A stretch of 64,000 nt of DNA from Gemmatimonadota bacterium (GTDB lineage Bacteria > Gemmatimonadota > Gemmatimonadetes > Gemmatimonadales > GWC2-71-9). The stretch covers positions 86,576-150,575 of the forward strand of contig JAJCZX010000034.1 in assembly GCA_029262195.1 (NCBI GenBank), in the 5' to 3' direction. Of the stretch, positions 9,108 to 18,520 are shown piece after piece. How positions within the stretch are numbered: the stretch's first letter is position 1; each line of letters starts with the position of its first letter. The position numbers were made by a program, and so were the translations under genes. The notes below the pieces were generated by a model that saw only the letters and a list, made by a program, of their open reading frames with translations, had not been told where the DNA came from and did not search any database.

Positions 9108-9538
9108 TAAATTTTTTCTCCGAAATAGTCAGCGTAGAGTGTTTCGTTTTCCTTCACTCTCACCCGACTGAGCACGACTCCTTCGGGCAGTTCGGGTTGC
9201 AGCTCGTCCCATATGAACACGGCGACAGCTTCGGCAGTGGGGATGGTTTTTCCCGGTCCGAACTCCTCTGCTACAGTGTTGATGAAATCGTGGTCAAAAC
9301 GTTTAACGACTTTTTGATCCAACAGTCGGTCCAGATCATCAAGGGGCATTACCATCGATGTCAGTTCGTTCAACACTCCTGCCACAGTCACGGCACATTC
9401 GTAATTGTGCCCGTGACCAGGTGAGTTGGCGCAGTTGCCAAATTCGGCGCGGTTGCGTTCCTCCGACCACTCCGGGCGGTAGTATCGATGCGCTGCGCAG
9501 AAATGAACGATTCTGGTAAGGTGTGCTTTCATTCTCAT
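9107..9538 (-). CDS. queD: 6-carboxytetrahydropterin synthase / PTPS family protein
   Basis: A 143-residue PTPS/QueD family enzyme. The zinc-binding histidines are seen in CAAHRYY (N-terminal) and GHGHNYE, the catalytic Cys lies in FGNCANSPGHGHNY, and DHDFIN plus the terminal VKENET (Glu contacting the pterin) are present. QueD makes 6-carboxytetrahydropterin for queuosine; PTPS paralogs make other pterins. No other queuosine genes are nearby, and it is embedded among molybdopterin genes, so its physiological product is uncertain. Confidence 0.85.
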   Translation of the reverse strand: MRMKAHLTRIVHFCAAHRYYRPEWSEERNRAEFGNCANSPGHGHNYECAVTVAGVLNELTSMVMPLDDLDRLLDQKVVKRFDHDFINTVAEEFGPGKTIPTAEAVAVFIWDELQPELPEGVVLSRVRVKENETLYADYFGEKI

Positions 9539-9545
9539 GCCGATG

Positions 9546-10544
9546 TCAAAATACTTGAATGGCTGTGGCTTTTACCGCCAGTACAACTTCCGAAGCCAGG
9601 CTGATTTCCATTTCTTTCAGTGATTGTAGGGTAATTCTAGCGGTAATGTCTATTCCTGCATCCACCACTACCGACACGCCGACCGGTCCGTCGTCCCTGA
9701 TTGATATCACTTTTCCCGTGAGTTGGTTGCGGGCGCTGCTTTGGAACGGAGCCTTCGATAGAACGATGTCCTCTGCCGGAATTGCCAGCGTTCGCTCCCC
9801 GTTGAGGGCGGTGACTACTTGAAGGTCTACCTTGCCGACCCGAATAGTGCGAGTGCCAGCCTCGGCTACGGGGATGTTACATCGGAAAATGTTTTCCGGC
9901 GCGGCGTCGGTGATCTTACCGTTCTGCATCGCCGAAAGAATATTTGCCCATCTGAATGCTTCAGGCAACTGGTGGGATGTGAACAGGACCGATGCTCCTC
10001 GGGAGGCCTCCTCGGCCAGTAGTTGATGAATTCTCATGGCAGTCGAGCGATCTGCCGCACTTGTCGGTTCGTCCAACAAGAAAACGTCCGGCTTTAAAGC
10101 GGTTGCTCGGGCGATAGCGACAATTTGTTTTTCGCCTTCGCTCAATTCATCACTGCTCTTGATGCCCAGGTGCGATATCTCCAACCTTGCCAGCGCCTCC
10201 CTGGCCTTGCTTTTACGGTTTGATGATAATGGGTCTCCAAGTCGCAGTGCGTATTCAAGATTCGACAGGACGGAGCCCTTGAATAGGAACGGGCGTTGCT
10301 CAACAAGAGTGATCTTGCCGCGGTACTGGCGCCGCTTCGCTTCCGCGACTACCGGATCCCCTCCGAACGACACAAACCCTCCGGTGGGGGTTTCCAGCAG
10401 GGCAAGAATGCGTAGCAGGGTGCTTTTACCACATCCGTTGGCGCCAACGAGGGCGCTCACCTCGCCTTCTGCCAGAGAGAATTCGGCAATATCCAGAACC
10501 GGTCGCCCGCCGTATTCATGTGCGATGTTACTGAGGCTAAGCAT
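9546..10544 (-). CDS. ABC transporter ATPase, tungstate/molybdate type with C-terminal TOBE domain
   Basis: A 332-residue ATP-binding subunit. Walker A GANGCGKSTL (about residues 34-43), Q-loop EQRPFLF, signature LSEGEKQ, Walker B DVFLLDEPTSAAD and the H-loop TSHQ are all present. The C-terminal part (about residues 215-330) resembles TOBE/molybdate-binding domains, with NQLTGKVISIRDDGPVGVSVVVD and LASEVVLAVKATAIQV. Such domains bind molybdate or tungstate and feed back on transport. It overlaps the permease by eight bases. No substrate-binding protein gene is in the operon. Confidence 0.85.
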   Translation of the reverse strand: MLSLSNIAHEYGGRPVLDIAEFSLAEGEVSALVGANGCGKSTLLRILALLETPTGGFVSFGGDPVVAEAKRRQYRGKITLVEQRPFLFKGSVLSNLEYALRLGDPLSSNRKSKAREALARLEISHLGIKSSDELSEGEKQIVAIARATALKPDVFLLDEPTSAADRSTAMRIHQLLAEEASRGASVLFTSHQLPEAFRWANILSAMQNGKITDAAPENIFRCNIPVAEAGTRTIRVGKVDLQVVTALNGERTLAIPAEDIVLSKAPFQSSARNQLTGKVISIRDDGPVGVSVVVDAGIDITARITLQSLKEMEISLASEVVLAVKATAIQVF

Positions 10545-11232
10545 CGCCTTTACCCTGGAATACCTGAAGGAGAATGTTGACCGTGAGGGCCAGAGCCAGC
10601 AGGATCAACCCAAAAGCCATGGCGGTCCCGAATTCCCCTCGGGAGGTGGCAAGGGCGACGGCCGTGGTGAGGGTGCGAGTTTGATGTCTGATGTTGCCAC
10701 CGACGATTGTAGCGGCTCCTACCTCGGCGAGTACCCGTCCGAACGCGACTACAATCGCTGAGATGATCGCGTAACGAGCCTGTGACGCTACTGCCAGGTT
10801 GGCCCGTAAAGGGCCCGCGCCCAGGGTGAGGGCGGTCCGCCGTACCCGAGGGTCGACCGACTGAACGGCGGCGGCTGTAAGCGCTGCAGCGATCGGCACG
10901 GCCAAAATCACTTCGGCGATAACTATCGCAGTCAGGCTGTACAAAAAACCCAATTCGCCAAGAGGCCCGTTTCTGGACAAAATTCCCCATACCCACAGCC
11001 CGATGACGACAGTGGGAAAGGCAAGCATCGTGTTCAGAGTGGTAATGACTGCTCGTCGACCCCAGAACCTCGAAGTACCCACGATAAACCCGAGGGGGAC
11101 CCCCACCAGGCACGACACCAGGGTTGAGATTAATGCGACTTTGAGGGAGAAAAGAGCGATCCCAAGCACCTCGGGATCGCCGCCGAAGATCAGGGTGAAA
11201 CCCTGTCTGAGCCCGTCAAAGAGAAAATCCAA
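10537..11232 (-). CDS. ABC transporter permease, TupB-like (tungstate/molybdate)
   Basis: A 231-residue integral membrane protein with about five to six hydrophobic segments. The cytoplasmic EAA-like loop is around AVQSVDPRVRRTALTLGAG, and the segment TLNTMLAFPTVVIGLWVWGILSRNGPLG is typical of the tungstate TupB group. Paired with the TOBE-domain ATPase this gives a tungstate/molybdate importer core. It starts at a TTG (11232) that abuts the stop of the upstream barrel gene. The missing TupA-like binding protein is notable; it may be encoded elsewhere. Confidence 0.82.
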   Translation of the reverse strand: MDFLFDGLRQGFTLIFGGDPEVLGIALFSLKVALISTLVSCLVGVPLGFIVGTSRFWGRRAVITTLNTMLAFPTVVIGLWVWGILSRNGPLGELGFLYSLTAIVIAEVILAVPIAAALTAAAVQSVDPRVRRTALTLGAGPLRANLAVASQARYAIISAIVVAFGRVLAEVGAATIVGGNIRHQTRTLTTAVALATSRGEFGTAMAFGLILLALALTVNILLQVFQGKGDA

Positions 11233-11931
11233 TTAGTACCTGAACGCGTATCCGAACCCTATGGTGAAGGTTGCTTGATGGGTCCACTGTGTGTCAAACG
11301 TTCCATCAAGAACAGCTGCCGCGCCCGGGGCATTGATGGGTTCTAGAAAATACAACGGCGGATAGGTCAGTTTCCAAATAGTGTCTGTGGCTTCGAACCG
11401 AAGGAGAAAGCGGTTGGTGACGTGCCAGCGTACCCCGATCCGGGGCGTGGCGAAAAACTTGCCTTGAAATCCAAACGCACCGGGGTCGGAAGCTATGGTT
11501 CCGCCGAGTGTAAACCCTACACCGGTGCCGAAATATGGCGCCAGCCGATGCCAGGTCTTTTTACCGGTCAGGAGCCAGTTGAAGCCGACGCCCAGAAAAG
11601 TCATGTTCTTGGTTGTGTCGGCCACCACGAGGTTTGTTGGTCCGTTGTTCGGATTAATGATGGTCCGGTCGAATTTCCCAACGCCAAGGCTAAAAAAGAC
11701 CTCGGTCGGAGTGCCCATTCGGATGTTGAAGGTCGATGAGAAGAGCCTGCCATTTCTTGGCCCAACTCCCACACTCCCGCCGTTTCCACCGAGGGTACTG
11801 AATTGAAAATTCAAACTGCGGTTAGTGAGAATGTCCGCGTAGGGAGAATTATCCGGGGAATGGCCCACCTGGGCTGTGGCTGCAGAGGCAACTAACAAAT
11901 GGGCTAGCACTAGAGCGGGAAAGATTCTCAT
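11233..11931 (-). CDS. Small outer-membrane beta-barrel protein
   Basis: A 232-residue exported protein: signal peptide MRIFPALVLAHLLVASAATA with cleavage near Ala-Thr-Ala-Gln, then repeated amphipathic strands and a C-terminus ending in aromatic GYAFRY, the usual signal for outer-membrane barrel insertion. It resembles the OmpW/OmpA-like barrels common in this type of genome. It overlaps the gpmI stop as ATGA and abuts the permease, so it is translated with them. Its position directly before the transporter genes suggests, without proving, an outer-membrane route for the same substrate. Confidence 0.7.
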   Translation of the reverse strand: MRIFPALVLAHLLVASAATAQVGHSPDNSPYADILTNRSLNFQFSTLGGNGGSVGVGPRNGRLFSSTFNIRMGTPTEVFFSLGVGKFDRTIINPNNGPTNLVVADTTKNMTFLGVGFNWLLTGKKTWHRLAPYFGTGVGFTLGGTIASDPGAFGFQGKFFATPRIGVRWHVTNRFLLRFEATDTIWKLTYPPLYFLEPINAPGAAAVLDGTFDTQWTHQATFTIGFGYAFRY

Positions 11932-13499
11932 TTGATACCTGCGCGAAGATCGGTGCCTGTCATGTCATCCGGAACTTCAACTCCCAGGTAGTTCAGTACT
12001 GTCGGTGCGACGTCCTTCAAGCTGCCCCCATCTCTCATTTCTCTGATTCTGTGGTCTCCGAAAACTACGAACGGCACGAGGTTAGTCGTGTGCGCAGTGT
12101 GCGGGCCTCCCGTGGTGGGATCAATCATCTGTTCACAGTTTCCATGGTCAGCGGTGACCATGACAACTGCGTTGTTCGTTTCTGCGGCGTCCAAGATTTT
12201 TGCGAGACACCCGTCTACTGTCTGAGTTGCCTTGATTGTCGCATCGAGCTTTCCGCTGTGCCCCACCATGTCGCCGTTGGCAAAATTGCAAAGGTAAAAA
12301 CTGTGATTTCGTGCGGCTAGGGCGTTGCACAGGGTGTCGGTTATACCGGCGGCACTCATCTCAGGTTTCAAATCATAGGTGGCGACCTTCTGGGATTGCA
12401 CAAGGGATCGCTCTTCGCCGCTATAGGGGACTTCAATTCCACCGTTGAAGAAGTACGTGACGTGGGCGTATTTCTCGGTTTCTGCCGTCCGGAACTGCGT
12501 GAGTCCGGCATTGGCAATTACCTCGGCCAGAATCCTCGTCATAGCCCGCGGAGCAAATGCCGCGGGAAATGGGAAAGATTCGTGGTACTGCGTCATCGTC
12601 GCGAGTTCGATTGACGGACGTAAGGGGTCATCGAACCCGTCAAAATCTTCGACAGCCAGAGCGCTGACAATTTGTCTCATCCTATCCGAACGGAAATTAA
12701 TGCAAAAAACAGCATCGCCCGTTTGAATTGTTGCCCGCGGAGCGCCGTTCTCAGCCAACACAACTGGTTCAATGAATTCGTCGTTTTCTTCCCGCTCGTA
12801 GCGATCCCGGATTGCAGTCACGGCATCTGTTGCCCGGGGGCCTTTTCCGTGGACCATCGCTTCATAGGCGAGCCTGACACGTTCCCAGCGCTTGTCCCTG
12901 TCCATGGCGAAGTAACGGCCCGACATACTCGCCAAAATGCATTTAGTGTCCGCCGTCGAGTGTTTCTTGAGCGACGTTTCGAGTTCTTCAACGAAACCGG
13001 CGGCGGAACGGGGTGGGGTGTCCCTGCCGTCAAGAAACGCATGCACGGCTACTCTGGCGACGGAGTTTCTCTTCGCCATTTCTAGTGCACCATCCATGTG
13101 GCTATCGATAGCATGCACACCCCCCTTACCCACCAGCCCCATCAAATGGAGTGTCCCGCCGGTGTTCTTTACGTGCTGGCAAAGGTGTGTAAGGGCCGGA
13201 ATCGTGTGGAAATCCCCTGAAACGATACTGTCTGATATTCGTACTATGTCCTGCGCAACCGTGCGCCCGGCGCCCAGGTTTAAATGGCCCACTTCGCTGT
13301 TGCCCATTTGGCCATCCGGAAGGCCGACGGCCAGACCAGATGCGTTGAGCAGTGTGCGCGGGGCCTTTTCCCAGAGTTGTTGCCAGGTCTTGTTGGAGCC
13401 AAGTTTAATGGCGTTACCTTCGGTATGTGGGCTATGACCCCAGCCGTCGAGGACGAGCAGGACTACCGGCCGGTCAACCGAGCCGGGGGAATTTGACAT
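11928..13499 (-). CDS. gpmI: 2,3-bisphosphoglycerate-independent phosphoglycerate mutase
   Basis: Glycolytic and gluconeogenic enzyme interconverting 3- and 2-phosphoglycerate with two Mn ions. The 523-residue protein has the alkaline-phosphatase-fold start PVVLLVLDGWGHSP, the phospho-Ser motif GQMGNSEVGHLNLGAGR, FLDGRDTPP, FRSDRMRQI, the NFANGDMVGHSG block and the metal-binding VTADHGNCE. It is the first gene of the minus-strand Moco operon, an unexpected partner. It diverges from the SH3-domain gene with only 18 bases between the starts. Confidence 0.96.
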   Translation of the reverse strand: MSNSPGSVDRPVVLLVLDGWGHSPHTEGNAIKLGSNKTWQQLWEKAPRTLLNASGLAVGLPDGQMGNSEVGHLNLGAGRTVAQDIVRISDSIVSGDFHTIPALTHLCQHVKNTGGTLHLMGLVGKGGVHAIDSHMDGALEMAKRNSVARVAVHAFLDGRDTPPRSAAGFVEELETSLKKHSTADTKCILASMSGRYFAMDRDKRWERVRLAYEAMVHGKGPRATDAVTAIRDRYEREENDEFIEPVVLAENGAPRATIQTGDAVFCINFRSDRMRQIVSALAVEDFDGFDDPLRPSIELATMTQYHESFPFPAAFAPRAMTRILAEVIANAGLTQFRTAETEKYAHVTYFFNGGIEVPYSGEERSLVQSQKVATYDLKPEMSAAGITDTLCNALAARNHSFYLCNFANGDMVGHSGKLDATIKATQTVDGCLAKILDAAETNNAVVMVTADHGNCEQMIDPTTGGPHTAHTTNLVPFVVFGDHRIREMRDGGSLKDVAPTVLNYLGVEVPDDMTGTDLRAGIK

Positions 13500-13517
13500 T
13501 GACGGTATCTTTCGTGC

Positions 13518-14567
13518 GTGAGATGCGGAATGAGAAAGACGGAATCTACTAGGCCCTTTGCGGTGCTACCAGCCCTTCTGGCGCTGTCGGTAGGGCAGTT
13601 TATTGGTTTCACCGATGCGGTCGGACAGGATCGGTACCGGGTTATACAGGCCGAAAACGTCAGGCAGGGTCCCGGGGCTCAGGAGACAAGGTTGGGTCGC
13701 GTTGAGGCCGATGTAGTACTGCCGGTGGTGGCGACCAACGGGCAATGGATGCAGGTGGAGATTACAGGGTGGATCTGGTCGCGGTCTGTGGGCCGCATCA
13801 ACACTGGCGAATACACTCACCGGGTTACAGCGCAGGGGGGTGAAAACCTCAGAATCGGACCAAATGGACAGGTTATCGGGAGGTTCTCTACCGGTGCCTT
13901 GTTCAACGAGCTGGATCGCGACGGCAACTGGATCAACGTCCGCAGAGTGGCGTGGATGTTCAGCCAATCTCTTGAACTCGTTGCACGTGACCTGCGGCCG
14001 ACACCGAGTTCCTCGACACCCCCACCCACCGATACTCCTGATGCGTCGGTGGGTCTTGATGTGGCAAAAATCGGAGGTTCGGTCACTATTCTGGATACTC
14101 CCGAGGGTGCGGACAGGGCGGTTTCGTCTGTTGATGCACCGGTGACGGTCGTAGGCCGATCCGGTGACTGGGTGCGGGTGCGGTTGGAGGGTTGGGTTCG
14201 TGCGAGCGACGTGAGCCCTGCAAACGACGAAGTTCTGACCGGGGTGACCGGTGCGGAAGTCAGAGGGAACCCGGCGATTTACGTTGGCAAGATGGTCAGG
14301 TGGAGGCTGCAATTTATCTCCCTGCAGGTGGCAAACGAACTGAGGCGGGATATACCTGAGGGTGCCACGTACATGCTTGCACGGGGACCGTCTCCAGAGC
14401 CGGGGTTCGTTTATGCTCTCCTTTCGGCGGCGCAAGCAGAAGAATTACAGGGACTGCAGCCGCTCGCGGATCTCGATGTTATCGGCCGTGTGAGAAGCGG
14501 GCGCGCCGGTGAGTTGGGCAATCCGATCATAGATGTTATTGACCTCGCGTCCCCTGCTGAACGATAG
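13518..14567 (+). CDS. Secreted protein with bacterial SH3 repeats
   Basis: A 349-residue protein with a signal peptide (hydrophobic residues about 14-37) followed by three SH3b-like segments near residues 40-95, 97-160 and 185-235; each has the pattern VRQGPG/LRIGPNG ... GxWxxV ... GWxxxxx. Such domains bind cell-wall or other ligands. A linker rich in Pro, Ser and Thr separates repeats two and three, and a C-terminal region follows without a recognised domain. The start may be GTG 13518 or the better ATG 13530, which puts RK ahead of the hydrophobic segment. Confidence 0.7.
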   Translation: MRCGMRKTESTRPFAVLPALLALSVGQFIGFTDAVGQDRYRVIQAENVRQGPGAQETRLGRVEADVVLPVVATNGQWMQVEITGWIWSRSVGRINTGEYTHRVTAQGGENLRIGPNGQVIGRFSTGALFNELDRDGNWINVRRVAWMFSQSLELVARDLRPTPSSSTPPPTDTPDASVGLDVAKIGGSVTILDTPEGADRAVSSVDAPVTVVGRSGDWVRVRLEGWVRASDVSPANDEVLTGVTGAEVRGNPAIYVGKMVRWRLQFISLQVANELRRDIPEGATYMLARGPSPEPGFVYALLSAAQAEELQGLQPLADLDVIGRVRSGRAGELGNPIIDVIDLASPAER

Positions 14568-14576
14568 GGAAAAGAT

Positions 14577-14999
14577 ATGAATGACATTACTCGCAAACGC
14601 ATAATGAGGAAGCTGGAGAACCTGCCCGACGAGGTGCTCTATGAAATCGTGGACTTCATTGACTTTGTCGAAGTCAGGCACGGAACCGGAAAACGATCGG
14701 CGTCTCCGCTGCAGCGCCTCGCTGAAGGAGTCGAAGACGCGATGCGTGTCGGAAAGCTCCCCGTGTCAGCTATAAAGGGCACTATGAACGTGGTTGACGG
14801 AGCAGGCAAGGTGGTTGAAGGAATCGCCTCGGCTGGACAGTCAGTTTTTGACGAACTTCAGAAGGCGACTTCAGAAGTTGCATCGGTCGCCAAGAATGCC
14901 GCGGAGACTCGTCAACCTCCCGAGGTCGAAGAGCGGGCCGGCGGTGGGGATGCAGCCGACGGCGAAGAAGAGGAGAAAGCTTCCAACGGCGACGCTTGA
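14577..14999 (+). CDS. Small acidic-tailed protein, DUF2281-like N-terminus
   Basis: A 140-residue protein of unknown role. The N-terminus (KRIMRKLENLPDEVLYEIVDFIDFVEVRHG) resembles the short DUF2281-type helical region that is common in antitoxin-like or regulatory proteins. The middle is a predicted amphipathic helix rich in Ala and Val, and the last 30 residues are very acidic and probably disordered. It lies nine bases after the SH3-domain gene, with a GGGAAAAG ribosome-binding site, and the pair ends at the terminator at 15048. Confidence 0.6.
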   Translation: MNDITRKRIMRKLENLPDEVLYEIVDFIDFVEVRHGTGKRSASPLQRLAEGVEDAMRVGKLPVSAIKGTMNVVDGAGKVVEGIASAGQSVFDELQKATSEVASVAKNAAETRQPPEVEERAGGGDAADGEEEEKASNGDA

Positions 15000-15047
15000 C
15001 CACTCACGGGACCGTGGGTAGCTTCTCCCATGGCTAACGAAACACAC

Positions 15048-15087
15048 AAAACCCGCCCCGAAAACACGAGGCGGGTTTTGTTTTTTA
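15048..15087 (+). terminator. Rho-independent terminator before guaB
   Basis: A perfect ten-base stem AAAACCCGCC / GGCGGGTTTT (15048-15057 with 15070-15079) with a 12-base loop, followed by GTTTTTT. It ends the SH3-domain transcript about 50 bases after the last stop. It is only 22 bases before the guaB start, so it could also act as an attenuator if guaB is read from upstream. Confidence 0.9.
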
Positions 15088-15108
15088 TAGACGTTTTGGA
15101 GATGACAA

Positions 15109-16563
15109 GTGGCGAAAATTAGGCCGCAGGTGGCGCTTACATTCGATGACGTATTGCTGGTCCCCCAGCACGCGACGGTTCACCCTCAGGACATGTCTGT
15201 TACGAGCATGTTCACCCGCAAGGTACCTCTAAATATCCCGATGGTCTCTGCCGCGATGGACACGGTAACTGAAGCCGAGATGGCGATTGCTGTGGCTCGC
15301 GAGGGCGGAATCGGGGTCGTTCACAAAAACATGCCGATTGATCGGCAGGCCGCCGAGGTCGATCGGGTGAAACGGTCTGAGAGTGGGATGATACTCAATC
15401 CGATTACACTGGGACCGGACCGTCCGCTCAGCGAAGCTTTGGCTCTGATGCAGCGCTTCAGTATTTCCGGTGTGCCTATCGTCGACGGCAGTGGCAAGCT
15501 CGTTGGGATTGTCACGAATCGGGATCTTCAATTCGAGCGAATGCTGGACCAACCCATAGCCGACGTCATGACCAGCGACCGTTTGATTACTGCGGCCGAG
15601 GGCATCACCCTTGATGAAGCGGAGCAGGTGCTGGGCAAGCACCGGATTGAAAAACTTCCCGTCGTCGACGAAGAGGGTTTCCTGAAGGGTCTGATCACAG
15701 TCAAGGATATTTTCAAGCGTCGACAGTTTCCTTCGGCTAACAAAGATGGGCACGGGCGTCTCCGGGTGGCCGCGGCCGTCGGAGTCGGAGCCGAGGGAAT
15801 TAGTCGGGCCAAAGCCCTCCTGGATGCTGGCGCAGACGTGATTGTCGTTGATTCGGCACACGGACATTCCGAAGGAGTCTTGAAGACGGTCGCTCATCTC
15901 AGAGACAGTTTCCCCGACATGCAACTAGTTGGAGGCAACGTCGCTACCGGACCAGGAGCTAAAGCCCTGGTTGAGCGAGGAGTCGATGCCGTGAAGGTGG
16001 GAGTGGGGCCCGGTTCGATCTGCACCACGAGGATTGTCACAGGAGTCGGCGTGCCGCAGATCACCGCCATCATGGATGCAGTTGGCGCTGCCGAGGTACC
16101 CGTGATCGCAGATGGTGGAATCAGATTCTCTGGAGACGCGGCCAAAGCACTGGCGGCCGGTGCAATGTCGGTGATGGTCGGCTCAATGCTGGCCGGCACC
16201 GATGAAAGCCCCGGTGAAACGTTCCTGCTTGAAGGTCGCCGCTTCAAAATGATACGCGGTATGGGGTCGCTTTCAGCAATGGAAGAAGGCTCGGCGGATC
16301 GGTATTTCCAGGATGGTGTGACCAACACCAGAAAACTGGTTCCAGAAGGCATTGAAGGAAGAGTTCCCTATCGGGGCCCGGCATCGGACGTGATCTTTCA
16401 ATTCGTTGGCGGGATCAAGAGTTCAATGGGATACTGCGGCGTTGAAGACATCGAAGGTTTCAGAACCAAAACCGAGTTGGCTCAGATAACTGCTTCGGGC
16501 ATGCGCGAGTCACATCCGCATGACGTGGTGATCACGAAGGAAGCGCCCAACTACTCGTTGTAG
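15109..16563 (+). CDS. guaB: IMP dehydrogenase
   Basis: Rate-limiting enzyme of GMP synthesis, oxidising IMP to XMP with NAD. The 484-residue protein has the (beta/alpha)8 barrel split by two CBS domains (about residues 92-205). The catalytic Cys lies in [11 protein letters not shown], followed by GVPQ; the phosphate loop DGGIRFSGD, the flap with MGSLSAM, and the [11 protein letters not shown] segment are intact. GTG start at 15109 with a TTTTGGAG ribosome-binding site just upstream, immediately after the terminator. Confidence 0.97.
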   Translation: MAKIRPQVALTFDDVLLVPQHATVHPQDMSVTSMFTRKVPLNIPMVSAAMDTVTEAEMAIAVAREGGIGVVHKNMPIDRQAAEVDRVKRSESGMILNPITLGPDRPLSEALALMQRFSISGVPIVDGSGKLVGIVTNRDLQFERMLDQPIADVMTSDRLITAAEGITLDEAEQVLGKHRIEKLPVVDEEGFLKGLITVKDIFKRRQFPSANKDGHGRLRVAAAVGVGAEGISRAKALLDAGADVIVVDSAHGHSEGVLKTVAHLRDSFPDMQLVGGNVATGPGAKALVERGVDAVKVGVGPGSICTTRIVTGVGVPQITAIMDAVGAAEVPVIADGGIRFSGDAAKALAAGAMSVMVGSMLAGTDESPGETFLLEGRRFKMIRGMGSLSAMEEGSADRYFQDGVTNTRKLVPEGIEGRVPYRGPASDVIFQFVGGIKSSMGYCGVEDIEGFRTKTELAQITASGMRESHPHDVVITKEAPNYSL

Positions 16564-16903
16564 TTCCAAAGTGCGGTATCGTCAGCAACCTGGGGCTCAA
16601 CGCCTCGGGTGACCATCGGTCATGTGCAAAGCAGGGCCCGCCGCGGCAGGTAACAACGGACGTCTATCCTTTCTAGGCTCTGACTCTTTATTCCACAACA
16701 ACTAAACGAAATAAGAAAGAAATCAAATCTTTGGTTTTGGGCCCCTAGGTCGTGGAAGTGATCCCCCTCATTTCTGCCATGTTAAGTAAAAAATCCAATT
16801 TGTTGTTATATTAAACACAGAAAATCTCGAAAACTACAATTGTTGTTAAATTTTCTTGTTTATACCGCAATTAGTTGCTAATTTTCTGGATCTGAGCTCA
16901 GAT
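16564..16903. other. A+T-rich spacer between guaB and the Fic gene
   Basis: About 340 bases with no credible gene. Base composition falls sharply after about 16680, with runs such as AACTAAACGAAATAAGAAAG, in contrast to the G+C-rich flanks. This is a usual sign of acquired DNA. The last 110 bases hold the TTGTTGTTA repeats and a TATATT hexamer (16807-16812) that could be a -10 element for the Fic gene. Confidence 0.6.
16796..16853 (+). promoter_or_regulatory. Direct repeats, possible operator of the Fic gene
   Basis: Two copies of a CAATT(T)GTTGTTA-like sequence at 16796-16812 and 16837-16853; the nine bases TTGTTGTTA are identical and start 40 bases apart (16800 and 16840), close to four helical turns. 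The second copy is about 50 bases before the Fic start. Because the encoded protein has an AbiEi-like winged-helix part, autoregulation through these repeats is a reasonable inference. Confidence 0.4.
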
Positions 16904-18388
16904 ATGACCGATAAAGACCAAAAAATGCCAGTGAACCTTCCCGAGGTTTTGGTTACATCGACTGCTATCTCTGACAAAGTTGCAGGCGCGGTGAAGCGTG
17001 GCAATTTAAGAAAAATCGCTCCGCGGTTGTATTCGAGCAATTTCATTGATTCCCCAGAGACAATCATTGACAGGAATCTATGGATTGTTGTTGGCCAACT
17101 TTTTCCTGGATCAGTAATAGGTTATCGAACGGCCCTGGAAGGTCGACCAACATCTGACGGTACTGTTTTTCTTTCGGCGCAGAACTCAAGAGTGGTTGAA
17201 CTACCAGGCTTGACCGTTCGCTTGATCAAAGGGTCTGGCCCAGTGAAAGGGGACACCGAGTTCATGGGGTCCCTTTGGTTTGCATCCAAGGCTCGGGCGT
17301 TGCTTGAGAACCTGAGGCCGTTCCGCACGGGAAAAGGACTGGTCAGGTCGTTGGGCAGGCAAGGGGTTGAACGGGAAATGGAAAAGATCCTCCGCGTCCA
17401 GGGGGAGAATGTCCTCAAATCGCTAAGGGATCAGGCCCGAGGACTAGAAAACGCCCTTTCTGCAAAGAAGGAATTTGAACAACTGGACGGTATAGCGGGA
17501 ACTCTTCTGGGGACCCGGAAAACCCGTTTGAGGTCGGTCGAAGCATTGGCTCGAGCTTCGGGTCGGCCATATGATCCGGACCGAATCGAACGGATGCAAA
17601 TCTTACACGCGGAGTTGCATACATGGCATTCTGTTCCGAGGCCCGATCGGTGTGCAAGCGGTAACTGCCTTTTGAACGTAGCATTTTGGGACGCCTACTT
17701 TTCGAATTTCATTGAAGGAACCGAATTTGAAATAGAAGAGGCACGAGAGGTAATCTTTGAAAACAAAGTGCCCGCTTCTCGGCCAGCAGACGCTCACGAT
17801 ATTGTCGGTACATTTCGACTACTTTCGAACTCTCAGGAAATGTCGGAGACCTTTGTTGGAGGTCCGGTCGAAAATTTCTTGGATGCAATCAAACGCCGAC
17901 ATAGCGTTATCATGTACGCGAGGGATAATGTCGCGCCGGGGCAATTCAAGACCACCGGCAATCGGGCAGGAGACACTATCTTCGTGGCACCAGAGTTAGT
18001 AAGGGGAACGCTCGAAAGAGGGTTCGAAATCTACCGATCCCTCAACTCGGCGTTCGCCCGAGCCGCCTTTGTGATGTTTCTTGTAGCGGAGGTTCATCCA
18101 TTCGTCGACGGCAATGGCAGGGTAGCTCGATTGATGATGAACGGTGAATTGTTCGCGGCCGAAGAAACCAGGATCATTATTCCGACTGTATATCGTGAGG
18201 ACTACCTAGGTGCGTTGAGGGCTTTGACAAGACAGAATCGACCCAGTCCGTTCATAACCATGCTCGATGCGGCGCAGAGGTTTACCGCCGCAGTCGATTT
18301 TGACGATCTTGACGCTTCTACGGTTGTCCTTCAAACGGCAAAAGCTTTTTCAGAGCCGTATTCTGGATCTCTAATAATTCCTGACTAA
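16904..18388 (+). CDS. AbiEi-like winged helix / Fic domain fusion protein
   Basis: About 494 residues. The N-terminal part (residues about 10-60) contains a winged-helix pattern with AISDKVAGAVKRGNLRKIAPRLY, as in AbiEi-type antitoxins; a middle helical region follows. The C-terminal half is a complete Fic domain: the inhibitory helix motif SNFIEG (S/T-x3-E-G/N, residues 267-272) lies ahead of the core, and HPFVDGNGRVAR (398-409) is the full catalytic motif. Fic enzymes transfer AMP or similar groups to proteins. The inhibitory motif upstream of the core is the class II arrangement. An open frame begins at TTG 16856, but ATG 16904 is preferred. The A+T-rich leader suggests acquisition. Confidence 0.85.
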   Translation: MTDKDQKMPVNLPEVLVTSTAISDKVAGAVKRGNLRKIAPRLYSSNFIDSPETIIDRNLWIVVGQLFPGSVIGYRTALEGRPTSDGTVFLSAQNSRVVELPGLTVRLIKGSGPVKGDTEFMGSLWFASKARALLENLRPFRTGKGLVRSLGRQGVEREMEKILRVQGENVLKSLRDQARGLENALSAKKEFEQLDGIAGTLLGTRKTRLRSVEALARASGRPYDPDRIERMQILHAELHTWHSVPRPDRCASGNCLLNVAFWDAYFSNFIEGTEFEIEEAREVIFENKVPASRPADAHDIVGTFRLLSNSQEMSETFVGGPVENFLDAIKRRHSVIMYARDNVAPGQFKTTGNRAGDTIFVAPELVRGTLERGFEIYRSLNSAFARAAFVMFLVAEVHPFVDGNGRVARLMMNGELFAAEETRIIIPTVYREDYLGALRALTRQNRPSPFITMLDAAQRFTAAVDFDDLDASTVVLQTAKAFSEPYSGSLIIPD

Positions 18389-18520
18389 TCGTGGGATTGC
18401 GGAACGAGTAATTAGGAAGGTCGTTGGCAAACTGCCGAGATGGAATAGCCCCGCTGGCACCAATCGAAACCACGATGCAAAATCCTTGCGACTAAAAGTT
18501 CCGGCCACGCCCTTTTTATA

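Noticed and set aside
15048..15108. Guanine or purine riboswitch upstream of guaB
   Set aside because: The structure is a simple terminator hairpin with no aptamer-like junction and only 61 bases of leader.
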